The notes below the pieces were generated by a model. It was given only the letters and a program-made list of their open reading frames with translations. It did no database searches and was not told where the DNA came from. The translations under genes were made by a program, and so were the position numbers. This document shows, piece after piece, positions 8,124-17,367 of a DNA stretch of 30,035 bases (position 1 is the first letter of the stretch; every line of letters starts with the position of its first letter). This DNA comes from a virus. The stretch covers positions 1 through 30,035 of IMG/VR virus record IMGVR_UViG_3300005613_000298; one strand, 5' to 3'.

Positions 8124-8132
8124 TATACTTGC
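8120..8132 (+). promoter_or_regulatory. Extended -10 promoter candidate before the holin
   Basis: TTGATATACTTGC contains TGATATACT (8121-8129), a TGn plus TATACT extended -10. No good -35 is seen. The 13-mer matches 12 of 13 bases at 20169-20181, also intergenic. It would drive the holin and internal virion genes. The rest of the 87-base gap (8124-8210) holds only a weak 5-bp inverted repeat (CAGAT/ATCTG, 8156-8170). Confidence 0.45.
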
Positions 8133-8210
8133 TTTTTTATAAGAAAATAAAGGCTCAGATTATATATCTGCCTACATCGACATAGTTCGCCAAAATTAAA
8201 ATCACGTGTA

Positions 8211-8612
8211 ATGAGTATTATTGACAAATTAATTGAACCAGTCGCAAATATTGTTGACAAATTTGTTGAGGACAAAGACCTCAAGTTAAGATTAACTTAT
8301 GAGCTTAAAAGTGAGCTTCATAAAGCCAATATGGCACAAATTGAAGTTAACAGAGAGCAGGCTAAACACTCTTCTTTATTTGTAGCTGGAGCAAGACCTT
8401 CTATCATGTGGATATGTGCTTTAGGTCTTTTTTGGAGTTTCTTTTTAGCTCCTTTACTCAGCTGGTTTCTGGTAGTTTCAGGTTCTGATGCACCTTTACC
8501 AGAAATAGATACTGAGGGTTTAATGACTTTGACATTAGCACTGTTAGGATTAGGCGGAATGCGTAGTTATGAAAAAGTAAACAATGTAGCTAGAAAGAGC
8601 ATGAAAGAATGA
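8211..8612 (+). CDS. Holin, GTA_holin_3TM-like
   Basis: 133 aa. A charged helical N-terminus (residues 1-60, IDKLIEPVANIVDKFVEDKD) precedes the GARPSIMW motif, then hydrophobic spans at ~64-92 (ICALGLFWSFFLAPLLSWFLVV) and ~104-118 (GLMTLTLALLGLGGM), ending RSYEKVNNVA. The A-G-x-R-P then spans then R-S-x-E-K order is the signature of the gene-transfer-agent 3TM holin family. It likely forms the inner-membrane lesion that frees the lysozyme, although it is 2.7 kb from that gene. The stop overlaps the next ATG (ATGA). Confidence 0.82.
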   Translation: MSIIDKLIEPVANIVDKFVEDKDLKLRLTYELKSELHKANMAQIEVNREQAKHSSLFVAGARPSIMWICALGLFWSFFLAPLLSWFLVVSGSDAPLPEIDTEGLMTLTLALLGLGGMRSYEKVNNVARKSMKE

Positions 8613-10165
8613 ATGAAGGTATATTAACAGTAGAAAAAAAAGTAATGCGATTTGGTCCGCAGGCAGGAATGCAAAATCGTCTTATGGATATGGTTGGTTC
8701 TATTAGAAACCAAGAAAAAGAAAGAGCATTACAACAACGCAACGTTTTATTAAACAGACAAAATTTTGAATATGGCGGTTTAGCCGGCATTAGCAGACAA
8801 CAAGCCCTAAGTGGTGGTGCACCAATGGATACTGAATTGGTAGCCGTCACCCCACAAGAAAAACAAATGCTGCAAATGTTTGGTCCGGGCTATGATTTAG
8901 ATAGTGGTATCAAAGGCTATCTGCCGGGTTTTCTTAAAAAGATTGGTAAAGCCCTTAAAAGAGCAGCTCCAACAATTCTTACTATAGTTGGTGCGGCATT
9001 TGGTGGACCAGTAGGTGCTGGTTTTGGTCGGGCAATAGGCGGCAAAATAGCTGGTGAATCAACCAGAGATGCTTTACTAGCTGGTTTATCAGCAGGCATA
9101 GGAGCAGGTATAGCAGGAGCATCAGGTTTTGAAACAATTGGTCAATCCGCTATTACAGGTTTCTTCGCTGGTGCACCGGGTGGCATTAAATCCGCCGTAA
9201 GAGGTGCTGGTTATGGTGCCTTGGCTGGTGGTATTGCAAAAGGCTTTAGCATGGCAAATCAAGAAGGCGGCAAATTTACTGATGCTTTTAAGTACAAAGG
9301 TGTTAATGACAAAGATTATCAAAGCATTCTTTCAGCTAGAAGAGCACAAGCAGCAGAAAACTTAGTTGCAACTGGTCAAGCAGTTGACGTTCAAGGCACA
9401 TTGGAAGGTATGCAAGATTTAAGCAAAATTACACCAGAACAACCTATTGATATACCAACTGAATTTACTACCGATTATGGCACAACAGTACAAGAACTTG
9501 GTGCTCAAGCTGGAGGTCCATTACAATTTGACCCTACACTAGCACAATCAGGTGTTGTCAGTGCTGATGTACAGAATGCTATTCAACAATTACAGCTTTC
9601 AGGAGCTGATTTAAATACTGCAAGTCAAATAGCTTCTGATGCTGCAGCAACGTCAGCAACTAAAGAAGGGTTCTTTTCCAAAATTAATAATTACATGAAG
9701 CAGCCTTTTAAAGCATTTGGTGAAGACCTAGCGATTGCGGGAACAGATGTGTTTGGGTATGACCCATTAAAACTAGCAGCAGCTGGTGCATTAATTTCAG
9801 AAGGCACCAAAGTTCCAGAAATGGAATTGACAGAAGAACAAAAAGCTATAATGCAAGGAGCAACACCAGAAATGATTGCTCAATACAGTTTTGCCCCAGT
9901 TGCAACATCGCCATATTATGGAATGCCAGTATATCAGCCTTTAGTAGCTGGCTATGCTGACGGTGGCGTAGTAGAATTGGATATGAGAGAAGGTGGCGAA
10001 TCCGTTGGACCCGGAACTGGAACTTCCGATGATATTCCAGCGATGTTATCCGATGGAGAGTTTGTTATGACCGCTCAAGCAGTAAGAGGAGCTGGTCATG
10101 GTAGTAGAGAAGATGGCTCTAAATTAATGTATGGTTTAATGAGTTTATTTGAGGATATGGCATAA
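8609..10165 (+). CDS. Internal virion protein with glycine-zipper region
   Basis: 518 aa. Residues ~110-215 are hydrophobic, Gly/Ala-rich and full of GxxxG (FGGPVGAGFGRAIGGKIAG, LLAGLSAGIGAGIAGASG), as in proteins that insert into membranes during DNA ejection. The C-terminus has DGGVVELDMREGG followed by GPGTGTSDDIPAMLSDGEF and VMTAQAVRGAG, a module common to tape-measure and internal virion proteins. A T7 gp14- or P22 gp7-like ejection role is inferred from composition and position. Start at 8609 overlaps the holin stop; an internal ATG at 8645 is an alternative. Confidence 0.7.
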   Translation: MNEGILTVEKKVMRFGPQAGMQNRLMDMVGSIRNQEKERALQQRNVLLNRQNFEYGGLAGISRQQALSGGAPMDTELVAVTPQEKQMLQMFGPGYDLDSGIKGYLPGFLKKIGKALKRAAPTILTIVGAAFGGPVGAGFGRAIGGKIAGESTRDALLAGLSAGIGAGIAGASGFETIGQSAITGFFAGAPGGIKSAVRGAGYGALAGGIAKGFSMANQEGGKFTDAFKYKGVNDKDYQSILSARRAQAAENLVATGQAVDVQGTLEGMQDLSKITPEQPIDIPTEFTTDYGTTVQELGAQAGGPLQFDPTLAQSGVVSADVQNAIQQLQLSGADLNTASQIASDAAATSATKEGFFSKINNYMKQPFKAFGEDLAIAGTDVFGYDPLKLAAAGALISEGTKVPEMELTEEQKAIMQGATPEMIAQYSFAPVATSPYYGMPVYQPLVAGYADGGVVELDMREGGESVGPGTGTSDDIPAMLSDGEFVMTAQAVRGAGHGSREDGSKLMYGLMSLFEDMA

Positions 10166-11661
10166 TGGCAGATAGCGTAGTAACACAAATTTCAAGAGAA
10201 TCACCTGAAATCGAAGCAAGAAAAATTGCTCTCTTAAATGCAGCCATGGAACTTGGTCGACAACCACTGACTTTACCACCACAAATGGTAGCTGGTTTTA
10301 CTCCTGACCAATTAGCAGCTTTTCAAATGACCAGAGCTGGTATTGGCGGCTATCAACCTTACTTACAACAAGCAAGATTAGGTACACAAGAAGCAGTGGC
10401 AGCACAAAGAGCTGGTATTGAAGCTTTAACGCCTGCCGACTTTAGAGAGTCTTTGGTAGCAGCCAGAGGAGCCAGACCAATATCTTTTGAAGCTAGAGAC
10501 ATAGTCAGAGGTTCACAATTTGACCCCACACAAGCAGCCTTAGGTTTAAGAGAAGCCAGAGAGCAAGCACTGGGAACACAACCAACTTTCGGTGAAGCTC
10601 AAGACATAGTGAGAGGCACACAATTTGACCCAACACAAGCAGCAGCAGGTTTTAAAGAAGCTCGACAAACTGCAGGTGGTATTGCTGGTTTATACGACCC
10701 AAGTATGGCACAAGGTTTTTATGACCCTTTTGAAGAACGTGTTGTCCAACAAACCTTAGCTGATGTCAGAGAAGGTTTAGCAAAATCAGATGTGCAAAGA
10801 AGAGCACAAGCATTACAATCAGGAGCTTTTGGTGGTTCACGGAGCAGACTGCTAGGCGAAGAGCAAAGAGAAGCTGCTGCTCGGGGTGCTGCAGAGCAAG
10901 TTGGGGCTATCAGAAGTGCAGGTTTCCAAAGAGCACAACAACAAGCTCAACAAGCCTTTGAACAAGAAAAAGCACGAAGAGGACAACTGGCAGGACTACA
11001 GTCACAACTAGCCGGTCAAGAACAACAATTAGGGTTAGCAGGCTTGCAAGCCCAGTTGCAAAGGGCACAAGCATTATCAGGTATGGGCCAAGCCCAACAA
11101 CAACAAAGATTAGCTCAAGCTGGTTTATTGGGTGATATAGCTGGCCAATATCAACAATTAGGTCTAGCAGGCTTACAATCGCAATTACAAAGAGCACAGG
11201 CACTATCAGGCTTTGAGCAAGCACAGCAACAACAAAGACTGGCCCAAGCTGGTTTATTGGGCGATATAGCTCAAAGACAAGCAGCTGCAGGATTAGCCAG
11301 AGGTCAAGCCATTGGCCAAATGGGTATGGGTATTGGTTCCCTAGCACAACAACAAGCAGGTCTAGGACAACTAGGACAGCAACTTGTTGGACAGGACATA
11401 GAGAGACTTGCTAGAATAGGTGGCATGGGACAGCAGCAACAGCAAAATATATTTGAAGCTGCTAGACAATCCCAGTTACAACAAATGTATGAACCATACC
11501 AAAGATTAGGTTTTGTTTCAGATATTTATAGAGGTGCTCCAAGTACACAGCAGGCTATAACAATGCAGTCACAGCCCGGTGCTTCACCATTCCAGCAGGT
11601 AGCTGGTTTAGGTATTGCTGGCTTAGGTGCTTATGGAGCTGGAAGACAAATGTTTGGTTAG
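10165..11661 (+). CDS. Gln/Ala-rich helical internal virion protein
   Basis: 498 aa. The N-terminus is compact (residues 1-100). Two ~26-residue repeats with A-x-D-I-V-R-G-[ST]-Q-F-D-P-T-Q-A-A lie at 108-133 and 142-168. From ~190 to 440 the protein is a long Gln/Ala helix, including two 43-residue tandem copies at 291-333 and 334-376. No enzyme motif. Such proteins are seen between the glycine-zipper protein and the largest internal protein in marine podovirus-type genomes; it may form a tail-tube or ejection-channel helix bundle, which is inference. Starts by TAATG overlap with its neighbour. Confidence 0.7.
   Translation: MADSVVTQISRESPEIEARKIALLNAAMELGRQPLTLPPQMVAGFTPDQLAAFQMTRAGIGGYQPYLQQARLGTQEAVAAQRAGIEALTPADFRESLVAARGARPISFEARDIVRGSQFDPTQAALGLREAREQALGTQPTFGEAQDIVRGTQFDPTQAAAGFKEARQTAGGIAGLYDPSMAQGFYDPFEERVVQQTLADVREGLAKSDVQRRAQALQSGAFGGSRSRLLGEEQREAAARGAAEQVGAIRSAGFQRAQQQAQQAFEQEKARRGQLAGLQSQLAGQEQQLGLAGLQAQLQRAQALSGMGQAQQQQRLAQAGLLGDIAGQYQQLGLAGLQSQLQRAQALSGFEQAQQQQRLAQAGLLGDIAQRQAAAGLARGQAIGQMGMGIGSLAQQQAGLGQLGQQLVGQDIERLARIGGMGQQQQQNIFEAARQSQLQQMYEPYQRLGFVSDIYRGAPSTQQAITMQSQPGASPFQQVAGLGIAGLGAYGAGRQMFG
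11035..11292 (+). repeat. Two tandem 129-bp in-frame copies
   Basis: Copies at 11035-11163 and 11164-11292 encode 43 residues each, starting LAGLQ[AS]QLQRAQALSG and continuing through QQQQRLAQAGLLGDIA. 34 of 43 residues are identical by direct comparison; the seven positions before the final Gly differ most. It indicates an in-frame duplication of a helical segment. Confidence 0.85.
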
Positions 11662-11670
11662 GAGGAAATT

Positions 11671-12126
11671 ATGCCAATGGATAGAAGTTATATGAATAGA
11701 CAAATGTTCCAAGAAGGTGGTCTAGCTGACCCTGTCATGGAAGCACAAATGGCTGAAGACCAAGAAGCTATGATGATTGGTCAAAGCATAGGTGAAGAAA
11801 TGGGTCAAGGTATTGACCAAGCAGAAAACTTTGAAGAAATGATTAATGCTATCCGTGGTGATGTCAAACCAATAGAATTTAGAAAACAAGAACTTGGTTT
11901 AATAGTTGGTAACGAAGATGCCCAAATGACACCAGATTCTGTTTTAGCTTTGGTGCAACCTATAGTAGTCATTGAATTGCAAGCTAGAGGTATGCTCGAT
12001 GAACAAGGCATGGTTATGGATGAGTCTGTAGCTAGAGTCCAACCAGACCAAATGGCACAACCTTCAATGGTTGAAACTTTAGATAGGTCAGGAGTATTAG
12101 GGGTACAACCTGATATGGAGGGCTAA
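11671..12126 (+). CDS. Acidic virion-associated hypothetical protein
   Basis: 151 aa, Met- and Glu-rich. Begins PMDRSYMNRQMFQEGGLADP: the short GG-containing motif resembles tags in other internal proteins in this window. The middle holds a helical region ending VGNEDAQMTPDSVLALVQP, recognisable in related phages. Strong ribosome site TAGGAGGAAATT. Its stop is followed at once by the next ATG. Role unknown; perhaps an internal head protein or chaperone for the flanking large proteins. Confidence 0.6.
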   Translation: MPMDRSYMNRQMFQEGGLADPVMEAQMAEDQEAMMIGQSIGEEMGQGIDQAENFEEMINAIRGDVKPIEFRKQELGLIVGNEDAQMTPDSVLALVQPIVVIELQARGMLDEQGMVMDESVARVQPDQMAQPSMVETLDRSGVLGVQPDMEG

Positions 12127-13551
12127 ATGGCTCAGAATTATGACATCTTTAGAATTGACCCCAGTCTCACTTCCATTCCACAAGTAGACTATAATTATAT
12201 TAATGCTCCTACAGCAAGTGTTCCAAACCCATCGCAATTATTGGATATGCTTAATCCAGTGCCAGCAAAAAGCACTGAAGAACTAAAAACCGACATTACA
12301 GCAAGACAAGATTTTCTTAATAGTTTATTGGGAGAAGCCGATGACCAATCTAAAGCCAACGTTTTTTTAAAGTTAGCAGAATCAGGCTTGCGTTTAGCTG
12401 GTGCTCCCGGTGGCCGTAGCTTTGTGCAAAATTTAGCCGATGCATTCTCTGACTTTCCAGCTTTCTTACAAAAAATGAATCAAGAAAGAAATGCCCAAGA
12501 AAAAGCTATTAAATTACAAGCAATTAACTACGTGCTTAATGCTGAAGAAGAAAGAAGAAACCGTCCAACCAAGTTTTTTCAATCATTGCCAGATGATGTA
12601 CAAAAAGCTTTGCTTTTAGGTATTGACCCCAAATCCAAAGAGGGTAGAAAACTATTGGGTTTAGGTGTTGAAGGCGAAGTTGACTACACAAAAATGTTTA
12701 AAGACAAAGAAGTGGCTACTGCTACAGCATTGTTACCAGATTTCTTAGACATGAATCTTAACAGAGAGGGTTTGCAAGCTTTTGTCAATGCTGTAGAAAT
12801 CATGGCTAAACCAAAAACTGAAATTAACCAAGAAACTGGTATTGTGGAAACAAAGTCTGGATTTTTGCCATCAACTATTGAAAACGCTTTAAGAAACCAA
12901 AGGCAAGTTGGCGACCAAGTTGTCCCAATGTACACACTTTTAAATTCACCAACTATAAATAAGTATTTTGAAAATCAAGAAGAAACATCTTTTATACTGC
13001 AAGAACTTGAAAATCTGGATGTTCCAGAATCATTTGATGCCATTCAATTTGAAGAAGCTTATGGTATTCCGGGTAGCTTTTTTAGAGCTGTTAACGCTTT
13101 TGTTTCACCATTTGTTGAACAATTGCCTGAAGAGGATGCAACCAGAGCTAGACAAGAACTTGCAATATTAGAAAAAGATACTTTAAAAGAACTTAAGAAA
13201 TTTTACCCCGGCGAAAGAGGTAAGTATTTCATGGAATTAATGCAAGATATAACCGATTTTGTCCCCGATGGCTTAGGCATGAAAACTGCTTTGGTAGCCG
13301 TTGAACAATTAAAATCAACAAGAAATTATCTCGATGACGGAATTGAACTTAAAAAAGCAATTATTGAAAACCCAGAAGAATTTAGTGCTACTGACATAAG
13401 AAATGCCAAAGATGACTTATTAAGTTTAGCTACTTTAAGAAAAAAATACGATTTCATTATTGACCAAATTGAAGCATCTCGTGGGCAACGTTTTAGAGCT
13501 GGCATGACACAAGAGGATATATTTAAAGAATTTTTACCTAAAAAACAATGA
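12127..13551 (+). CDS. Internal virion protein, helical
   Basis: 474 aa, mostly charged helix. Around residues 75-115 it has a segment KANVFLKLAESGLRLAG followed by RSFVQNLADAF, then FPAFLQKMNQERNAQEKAIK, which I associate with internal or ejection proteins of marine phages. The C-terminal half (DDLLSLATLRKKYDFIIDQI) is coiled-coil-like. No catalytic motif or membrane span seen. Starts directly after the acidic gene stop; ends in an ATGA overlap with the 972-aa gene, suggesting that the two are made in fixed ratio. Confidence 0.6.
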   Translation: MAQNYDIFRIDPSLTSIPQVDYNYINAPTASVPNPSQLLDMLNPVPAKSTEELKTDITARQDFLNSLLGEADDQSKANVFLKLAESGLRLAGAPGGRSFVQNLADAFSDFPAFLQKMNQERNAQEKAIKLQAINYVLNAEEERRNRPTKFFQSLPDDVQKALLLGIDPKSKEGRKLLGLGVEGEVDYTKMFKDKEVATATALLPDFLDMNLNREGLQAFVNAVEIMAKPKTEINQETGIVETKSGFLPSTIENALRNQRQVGDQVVPMYTLLNSPTINKYFENQEETSFILQELENLDVPESFDAIQFEEAYGIPGSFFRAVNAFVSPFVEQLPEEDATRARQELAILEKDTLKELKKFYPGERGKYFMELMQDITDFVPDGLGMKTALVAVEQLKSTRNYLDDGIELKKAIIENPEEFSATDIRNAKDDLLSLATLRKKYDFIIDQIEASRGQRFRAGMTQEDIFKEFLPKKQ

Positions 13552-16466
13552 GTGAGCCATATTTCAAAGATTACGATTTAGAAGGTGCTATAAAAGCTGG
13601 CCTTAACAGTGAAATTTTGGCTGAAAATCTAGTTAAAGAATACCAATCACAAACAGGTAAAGAACTAAACACAGAAGGCTTTACAGACGATGAAGTTATT
13701 GCTTTGTTGACTGGAGCAGAGCCTGATGCTTTAAGAGGCATTTTGACTGAACTAGGAGCCTCAACCTTAGAGATGGGACCAGCAGTTGGTATGGCTTTAA
13801 CTGGTGGCCGTTTAGGTTCAATTGGTGGCATACCCGGTGCAATTGGTGGCACTTTAGCAGGAGGTGTTGCAGGCTTTTTTATGGGCGAACAACTAGAAGA
13901 TTTGGTTTACGGTGAAGGTCAAAGAAAATATACACCCGGAGCACGACCCTTTGCTGAGGCTGCTAAAACATTTGGTTCAGGCATACCTTTTGCTTTTACA
14001 CCCTACGGGTTGCCAAGACAAACAGGTTTAAAATTTGTTGATACAATTACTAAAACTGCCAGAGAACAACCAAAAGTTTTTTTAACAGCTGAAGGTGGTA
14101 TGTTAGGTTATGCATCAGCAGCTGGTGGTTTATCGGAAATGATAGCCCCCGGTGAGCTTAAATATCGTATTCCAGCAGAAATCGTCGGCGGCACAATTAA
14201 TTTAGCATCTTTGGTTTCAGCCGTTTCAGACCCTATAAAAAAACTTGGTGCTGCAGGACTGCGTAGATTGGGATTAGGTGGAGAAGAAGCTCTCCAAACC
14301 GATGCGGCTAATACTTTGTTTAAAATTTTAGATGAAGCTGGCGATGACCCTAATGAAATAATTCGGTTAATCAATGAGAATGAAAATCTATCTGGCGTTG
14401 CCGATACTTTGGCTCAAAGAACAGGCAACAGAACTTTAGCAGCTTTGCAAAATGAATTAATGTCTCGTTCACCTAATTTCAAAAGAGAAGTTGTACAAAG
14501 AACACAAGATAGCTTGAAAGCTTTAACTATTTTGGTCAATGCTTTAGAGGGCAGTGGCGACCCCCAAAATTTAAGACTAGCAGCAGAAATGCGTTATGGT
14601 GGTTTTAGAAATATATTAGCTCAAAAATTTGCCGATGCATCAGTCGAAGCCGACAAGGCTTTAGCTAGAGCTTTTCCTGATACTGCGGCTCCACAAAATG
14701 AAGTTGGTGAAGTGGTAAAAGACTATATGCAGGCGGCACTTAGAGAGGCAAGAGCACAAGAAACAAAACTTTGGAATGCTATTGATAAAGACGTTGATGT
14801 TGGTATTACCAATTTAAAATCTGCATTGCGTGGTTTAAAAGATGAAACAGTAGAAGAATTTCCGCTAGAGCAAGCTTTAGACAGTGTAAGACTTAGAACT
14901 TTAGATGCAGAAGCTTTAAATGCTAACGAACTATACAAATTACGTTCAGGATTTTTAGAAGAAGGTCGTGATGCTTTAGCCCAAAACAATTCCAAAAAAG
15001 CTAGAAGGTATTTTGCAGCAGCAGAAGCCATATTGGATGATTTGGATGCTTCTGCTACAGGCGATGCAGCCTACCAAACAGCACGTCAGTTTTCGAGAGC
15101 CCTTAATGACACTTTTACTGGAACTTTCCCAAGACAGATAGTTGGAACCAAAAAGGGTGGCGTTGATATTATCAATCCAGAATTATTGGTGCATAAAACT
15201 TTTACAACTGGTGGCTCACCAACAGCATTGCGTTTCAAACAAATGGAAGCAGCAGTTGACTTTATGAAAGACCAAGGTTTTAAAGAAGTCTCTGGTTTGG
15301 ATGACTTTAAAGAAGTAGAAGCCATGTTAGTCAGAGAAGCTTTAGAAAAAGTTCGTAACCCTGATGGTTCGGTAGACCCAACAAGATTGCAAGCATTCAT
15401 GAGACAAAATAAAGAAGTATTGGATTTTGTTCCTGATATTAGAAAAGACCTTAATGATTTATTAAACAAAAGAACAAGTTTAGAAAAATTAGAAAAAATA
15501 CAAAACCATAGAATCAATACTTTAGAAAAGAAAACAATTTTTGGTAAATTGATTTCAGATGCAAAAGGTTATGACAATCCAAATATTCTAGTAGCTGAAA
15601 TAATATCAAAGAAAAATCCAACCAAAGATTTAAAAGAAATAATACGTATTGCTAAAAGAGGTGGCCCAGAAGCTGTTGAGGGTTTATACACTTCATTGTT
15701 TGACAGTATTTATACTTTTGCTGGTGGCAAAAATAACAAGTTTAGTTTTGATAAGTTTTATAACAAAATGTTCACAGCACCAAAAGGGCAAAGCGACATT
15801 GCAACAATTTTAGCCAGTCAAGGCATCATAAGTCCTACACAGAAAAACTACATCAAAGACCTTTTTAAAAATGCCAAAAGGATAGAAGAAAGCATTATAA
15901 GCAGAGGTGGCATTGAGGGTATAGATTTAGAAACACCGGGTCTTGTAGACTTGGTTGCTAGAATAGTGGGTGCACGTTTTGGTGCACAAATGGGTGGAGG
16001 CACAGTTGGTGCTCCTCTTGTGGCTGCCGGAGCAGGTTCAAGATTTATTAGAAACATTTTGGACAAGGTCCCTAATTCACTGCAACAAGACTTTTTATCT
16101 AAAGCAATGTTAGACCCAGAGTTTGCTAAAATTCTTTTGAAAAAAGGCGTTACAGAATCAGAAAAGATTTTTATTGGTAATCAAATAAGAGCTTATATAG
16201 GTGGAGCTTTTAGTAAAGCTTTAGAAGATGAATTTGAGGGTGTTGATTTAGAGGCAGTACAAACATTTTTACCACAAGAGCAACCACAAGCACAACCTGT
16301 GCTACAACCAGCACCTCCGCCACCAGCAGAACTTGTGCAACAAACAACACAACAAACACCTTTTGTTATTCAACCACCAGCACAAGGCTCATCTTTGAGT
16401 GGCATAGATATTAGTCAAATATTAAGAGAAGAAGAACAGAGAAAGTTATTGGGTCTTGAAAGGTAG
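13548..16466 (+). CDS. Largest internal virion protein (ejection-type)
   Basis: 972 aa. Residues ~78-120 form a Gly-rich hydrophobic zipper (GMALTGGRLGSIGGIPGAIG, then LAGGVAGFFMG), followed by ARPFAEAAKTFGSGIPFAFT. A long helical middle (~240-770) has no catalytic motif that I can see; a second Gly-rich stretch lies near 810-835 (GARFGAQMGGGTVGAPLVAA). The last ~60 residues are Pro/Gln-rich, ending SQILREEEQRKLLGLER. Size and place as the last large late gene match the gp16-type inner core protein position of T7-like phages; homology is not claimed. The end overlaps the HNH gene by 11 bases. Confidence 0.65.
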   Translation: MSEPYFKDYDLEGAIKAGLNSEILAENLVKEYQSQTGKELNTEGFTDDEVIALLTGAEPDALRGILTELGASTLEMGPAVGMALTGGRLGSIGGIPGAIGGTLAGGVAGFFMGEQLEDLVYGEGQRKYTPGARPFAEAAKTFGSGIPFAFTPYGLPRQTGLKFVDTITKTAREQPKVFLTAEGGMLGYASAAGGLSEMIAPGELKYRIPAEIVGGTINLASLVSAVSDPIKKLGAAGLRRLGLGGEEALQTDAANTLFKILDEAGDDPNEIIRLINENENLSGVADTLAQRTGNRTLAALQNELMSRSPNFKREVVQRTQDSLKALTILVNALEGSGDPQNLRLAAEMRYGGFRNILAQKFADASVEADKALARAFPDTAAPQNEVGEVVKDYMQAALREARAQETKLWNAIDKDVDVGITNLKSALRGLKDETVEEFPLEQALDSVRLRTLDAEALNANELYKLRSGFLEEGRDALAQNNSKKARRYFAAAEAILDDLDASATGDAAYQTARQFSRALNDTFTGTFPRQIVGTKKGGVDIINPELLVHKTFTTGGSPTALRFKQMEAAVDFMKDQGFKEVSGLDDFKEVEAMLVREALEKVRNPDGSVDPTRLQAFMRQNKEVLDFVPDIRKDLNDLLNKRTSLEKLEKIQNHRINTLEKKTIFGKLISDAKGYDNPNILVAEIISKKNPTKDLKEIIRIAKRGGPEAVEGLYTSLFDSIYTFAGGKNNKFSFDKFYNKMFTAPKGQSDIATILASQGIISPTQKNYIKDLFKNAKRIEESIISRGGIEGIDLETPGLVDLVARIVGARFGAQMGGGTVGAPLVAAGAGSRFIRNILDKVPNSLQQDFLSKAMLDPEFAKILLKKGVTESEKIFIGNQIRAYIGGAFSKALEDEFEGVDLEAVQTFLPQEQPQAQPVLQPAPPPPAELVQQTTQQTPFVIQPPAQGSSLSGIDISQILREEEQRKLLGLER

Positions 16467-16767
16467 AAAACCAACCAAAGCAGAACAAGAACATATGAGC
16501 CTAGTTGCTCAACAACCTTGTGTCGTCTGCAAACAAAAAGGCAATTACAACTATCGGGTTGAAATACACCACATTAATGGCCGTACTAAAAAAGATTGTC
16601 ATTTTGATATTTTGCCTTTGTGTTTTGAACATCACAGAAAAGGCAATAAGGACGAACCAATATCAAGGCATCCGTATAAGAAAAGGTTTGTTAATGCCTA
16701 CGGCACTGAAGAAGAGCTTTTACAGCAGGTATTTATTCACAGCGTTAAAGATAACGCTCCTTTCTAA
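16456..16767 (+). CDS. Ref-like / HNH zinc nuclease
   Basis: 103 aa from a TTG start. Motif order is C22-x2-C25, H38-H39 (EIHHING), H49, C56-x2-H59-H60 (LPLCFEHH), then the C-terminal KKRFVNAYGTEEELLQQ typical of Ref, the RecA-dependent nuclease of phage P1, and related phage HNH proteins. The TTG start is favoured because the GRKPTKAEQEHMS segment is part of the family N-terminus; the first ATG (16495) would cut it away. Likely acts with recombination or packaging. It is the last gene before a convergent operon. Confidence 0.72.
   Translation: MKGRKPTKAEQEHMSLVAQQPCVVCKQKGNYNYRVEIHHINGRTKKDCHFDILPLCFEHHRKGNKDEPISRHPYKKRFVNAYGTEEELLQQVFIHSVKDNAPF
16741..16758. terminator. Small hairpin between convergent genes
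   Basis: AGCGTT (16741-16746), loop AAAGAT, AACGCT (16753-16758), followed on the plus strand by a T-rich run. It sits in the 23-base overlap of two convergent genes, so it may stop transcription both ways. The stem is only 6 bp and the U-tract is broken. Confidence 0.45.
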
Positions 16768-17296
16768 TATTATTTAATTTTTCTCTGATAGCTCTTCTTT
16801 TTAAAACCAAGTCTTTGTATTGCCCAAAAGACCAATCATCGTAATAACCTTTTTCTTCTAAGAAGATAGCAGCATCATCCAATGGTTCAATCTTTTGCAC
16901 AAAGACCATGGTGTAATCTAATTCAGCTTCATTAAGAAAATCGTAAGTACCAAACATTTCAACAGCCTCACCTTCTTCGTCTGGATGGAATGCCATCAGG
17001 TATAGACCTGTTTCATAGTTCCATTCATTCCAAGAATCTACTTCATGGTGCAGGCTAGAAGCCGATAATTCATAATTTGTGTTAAAAATGATTAAAACAT
17101 CGTCTTTTTTAGGGTCAAATTGCTTTACAGCTTCTGAGAGCGTTTCTGACGGTTTTTTTTCAATTACCCTAGCCTTACCCTTCCTAAAAGCGTTTCCTGC
17201 ATAGGGACAAACACTCAGAGAGCCGTTTTTTTCATTAGGCACCTCTAAAAAATTGATTGCCCAATCTTCAAGTTCTTTTCTGACCTTTTCTTCCAT
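16745..17296 (-). CDS. DUF1415-like hypothetical protein
   Basis: 183 aa from the ATG at 17296 (MEEKVRKELEDWAINF). The open frame extends upstream to a TTG at 17338, but no ribosome site is seen there. A LSVCPYAGNAFRKG segment near residues 40-50 and LMAFHPDEEGEA further on recall DUF1415, where C-P-F-A and A-F-H-P-D are conserved; this is motif similarity only. Acidic C-terminal half with many aromatic residues. It is the last gene of the minus prim-pol operon and converges with the HNH gene. Function unknown. Confidence 0.6.
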   Translation of the reverse strand: MEEKVRKELEDWAINFLEVPNEKNGSLSVCPYAGNAFRKGKARVIEKKPSETLSEAVKQFDPKKDDVLIIFNTNYELSASSLHHEVDSWNEWNYETGLYLMAFHPDEEGEAVEMFGTYDFLNEAELDYTMVFVQKIEPLDDAAIFLEEKGYYDDWSFGQYKDLVLKRRAIREKLNNIRKERYL

Positions 17297-17367
17297 TCTT
17301 GTCTTTTTTGCCAAATATCTTGTCCCAGTTATCGGCAAACTGTTGTTTATTAGTAATTGGTCGTTGT

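Noticed and set aside
10910-11347. 145-codon reverse frame opposite the Gln-rich gene
   Set aside because: Leu/Val-rich complement of CAA/GCA codons; no ribosome site or plausible neighbours.
15086-15517. 143-codon reverse frame inside the 972-aa gene
   Set aside because: Ser/Leu-rich shadow with no start signal, inside a long well-supported gene.
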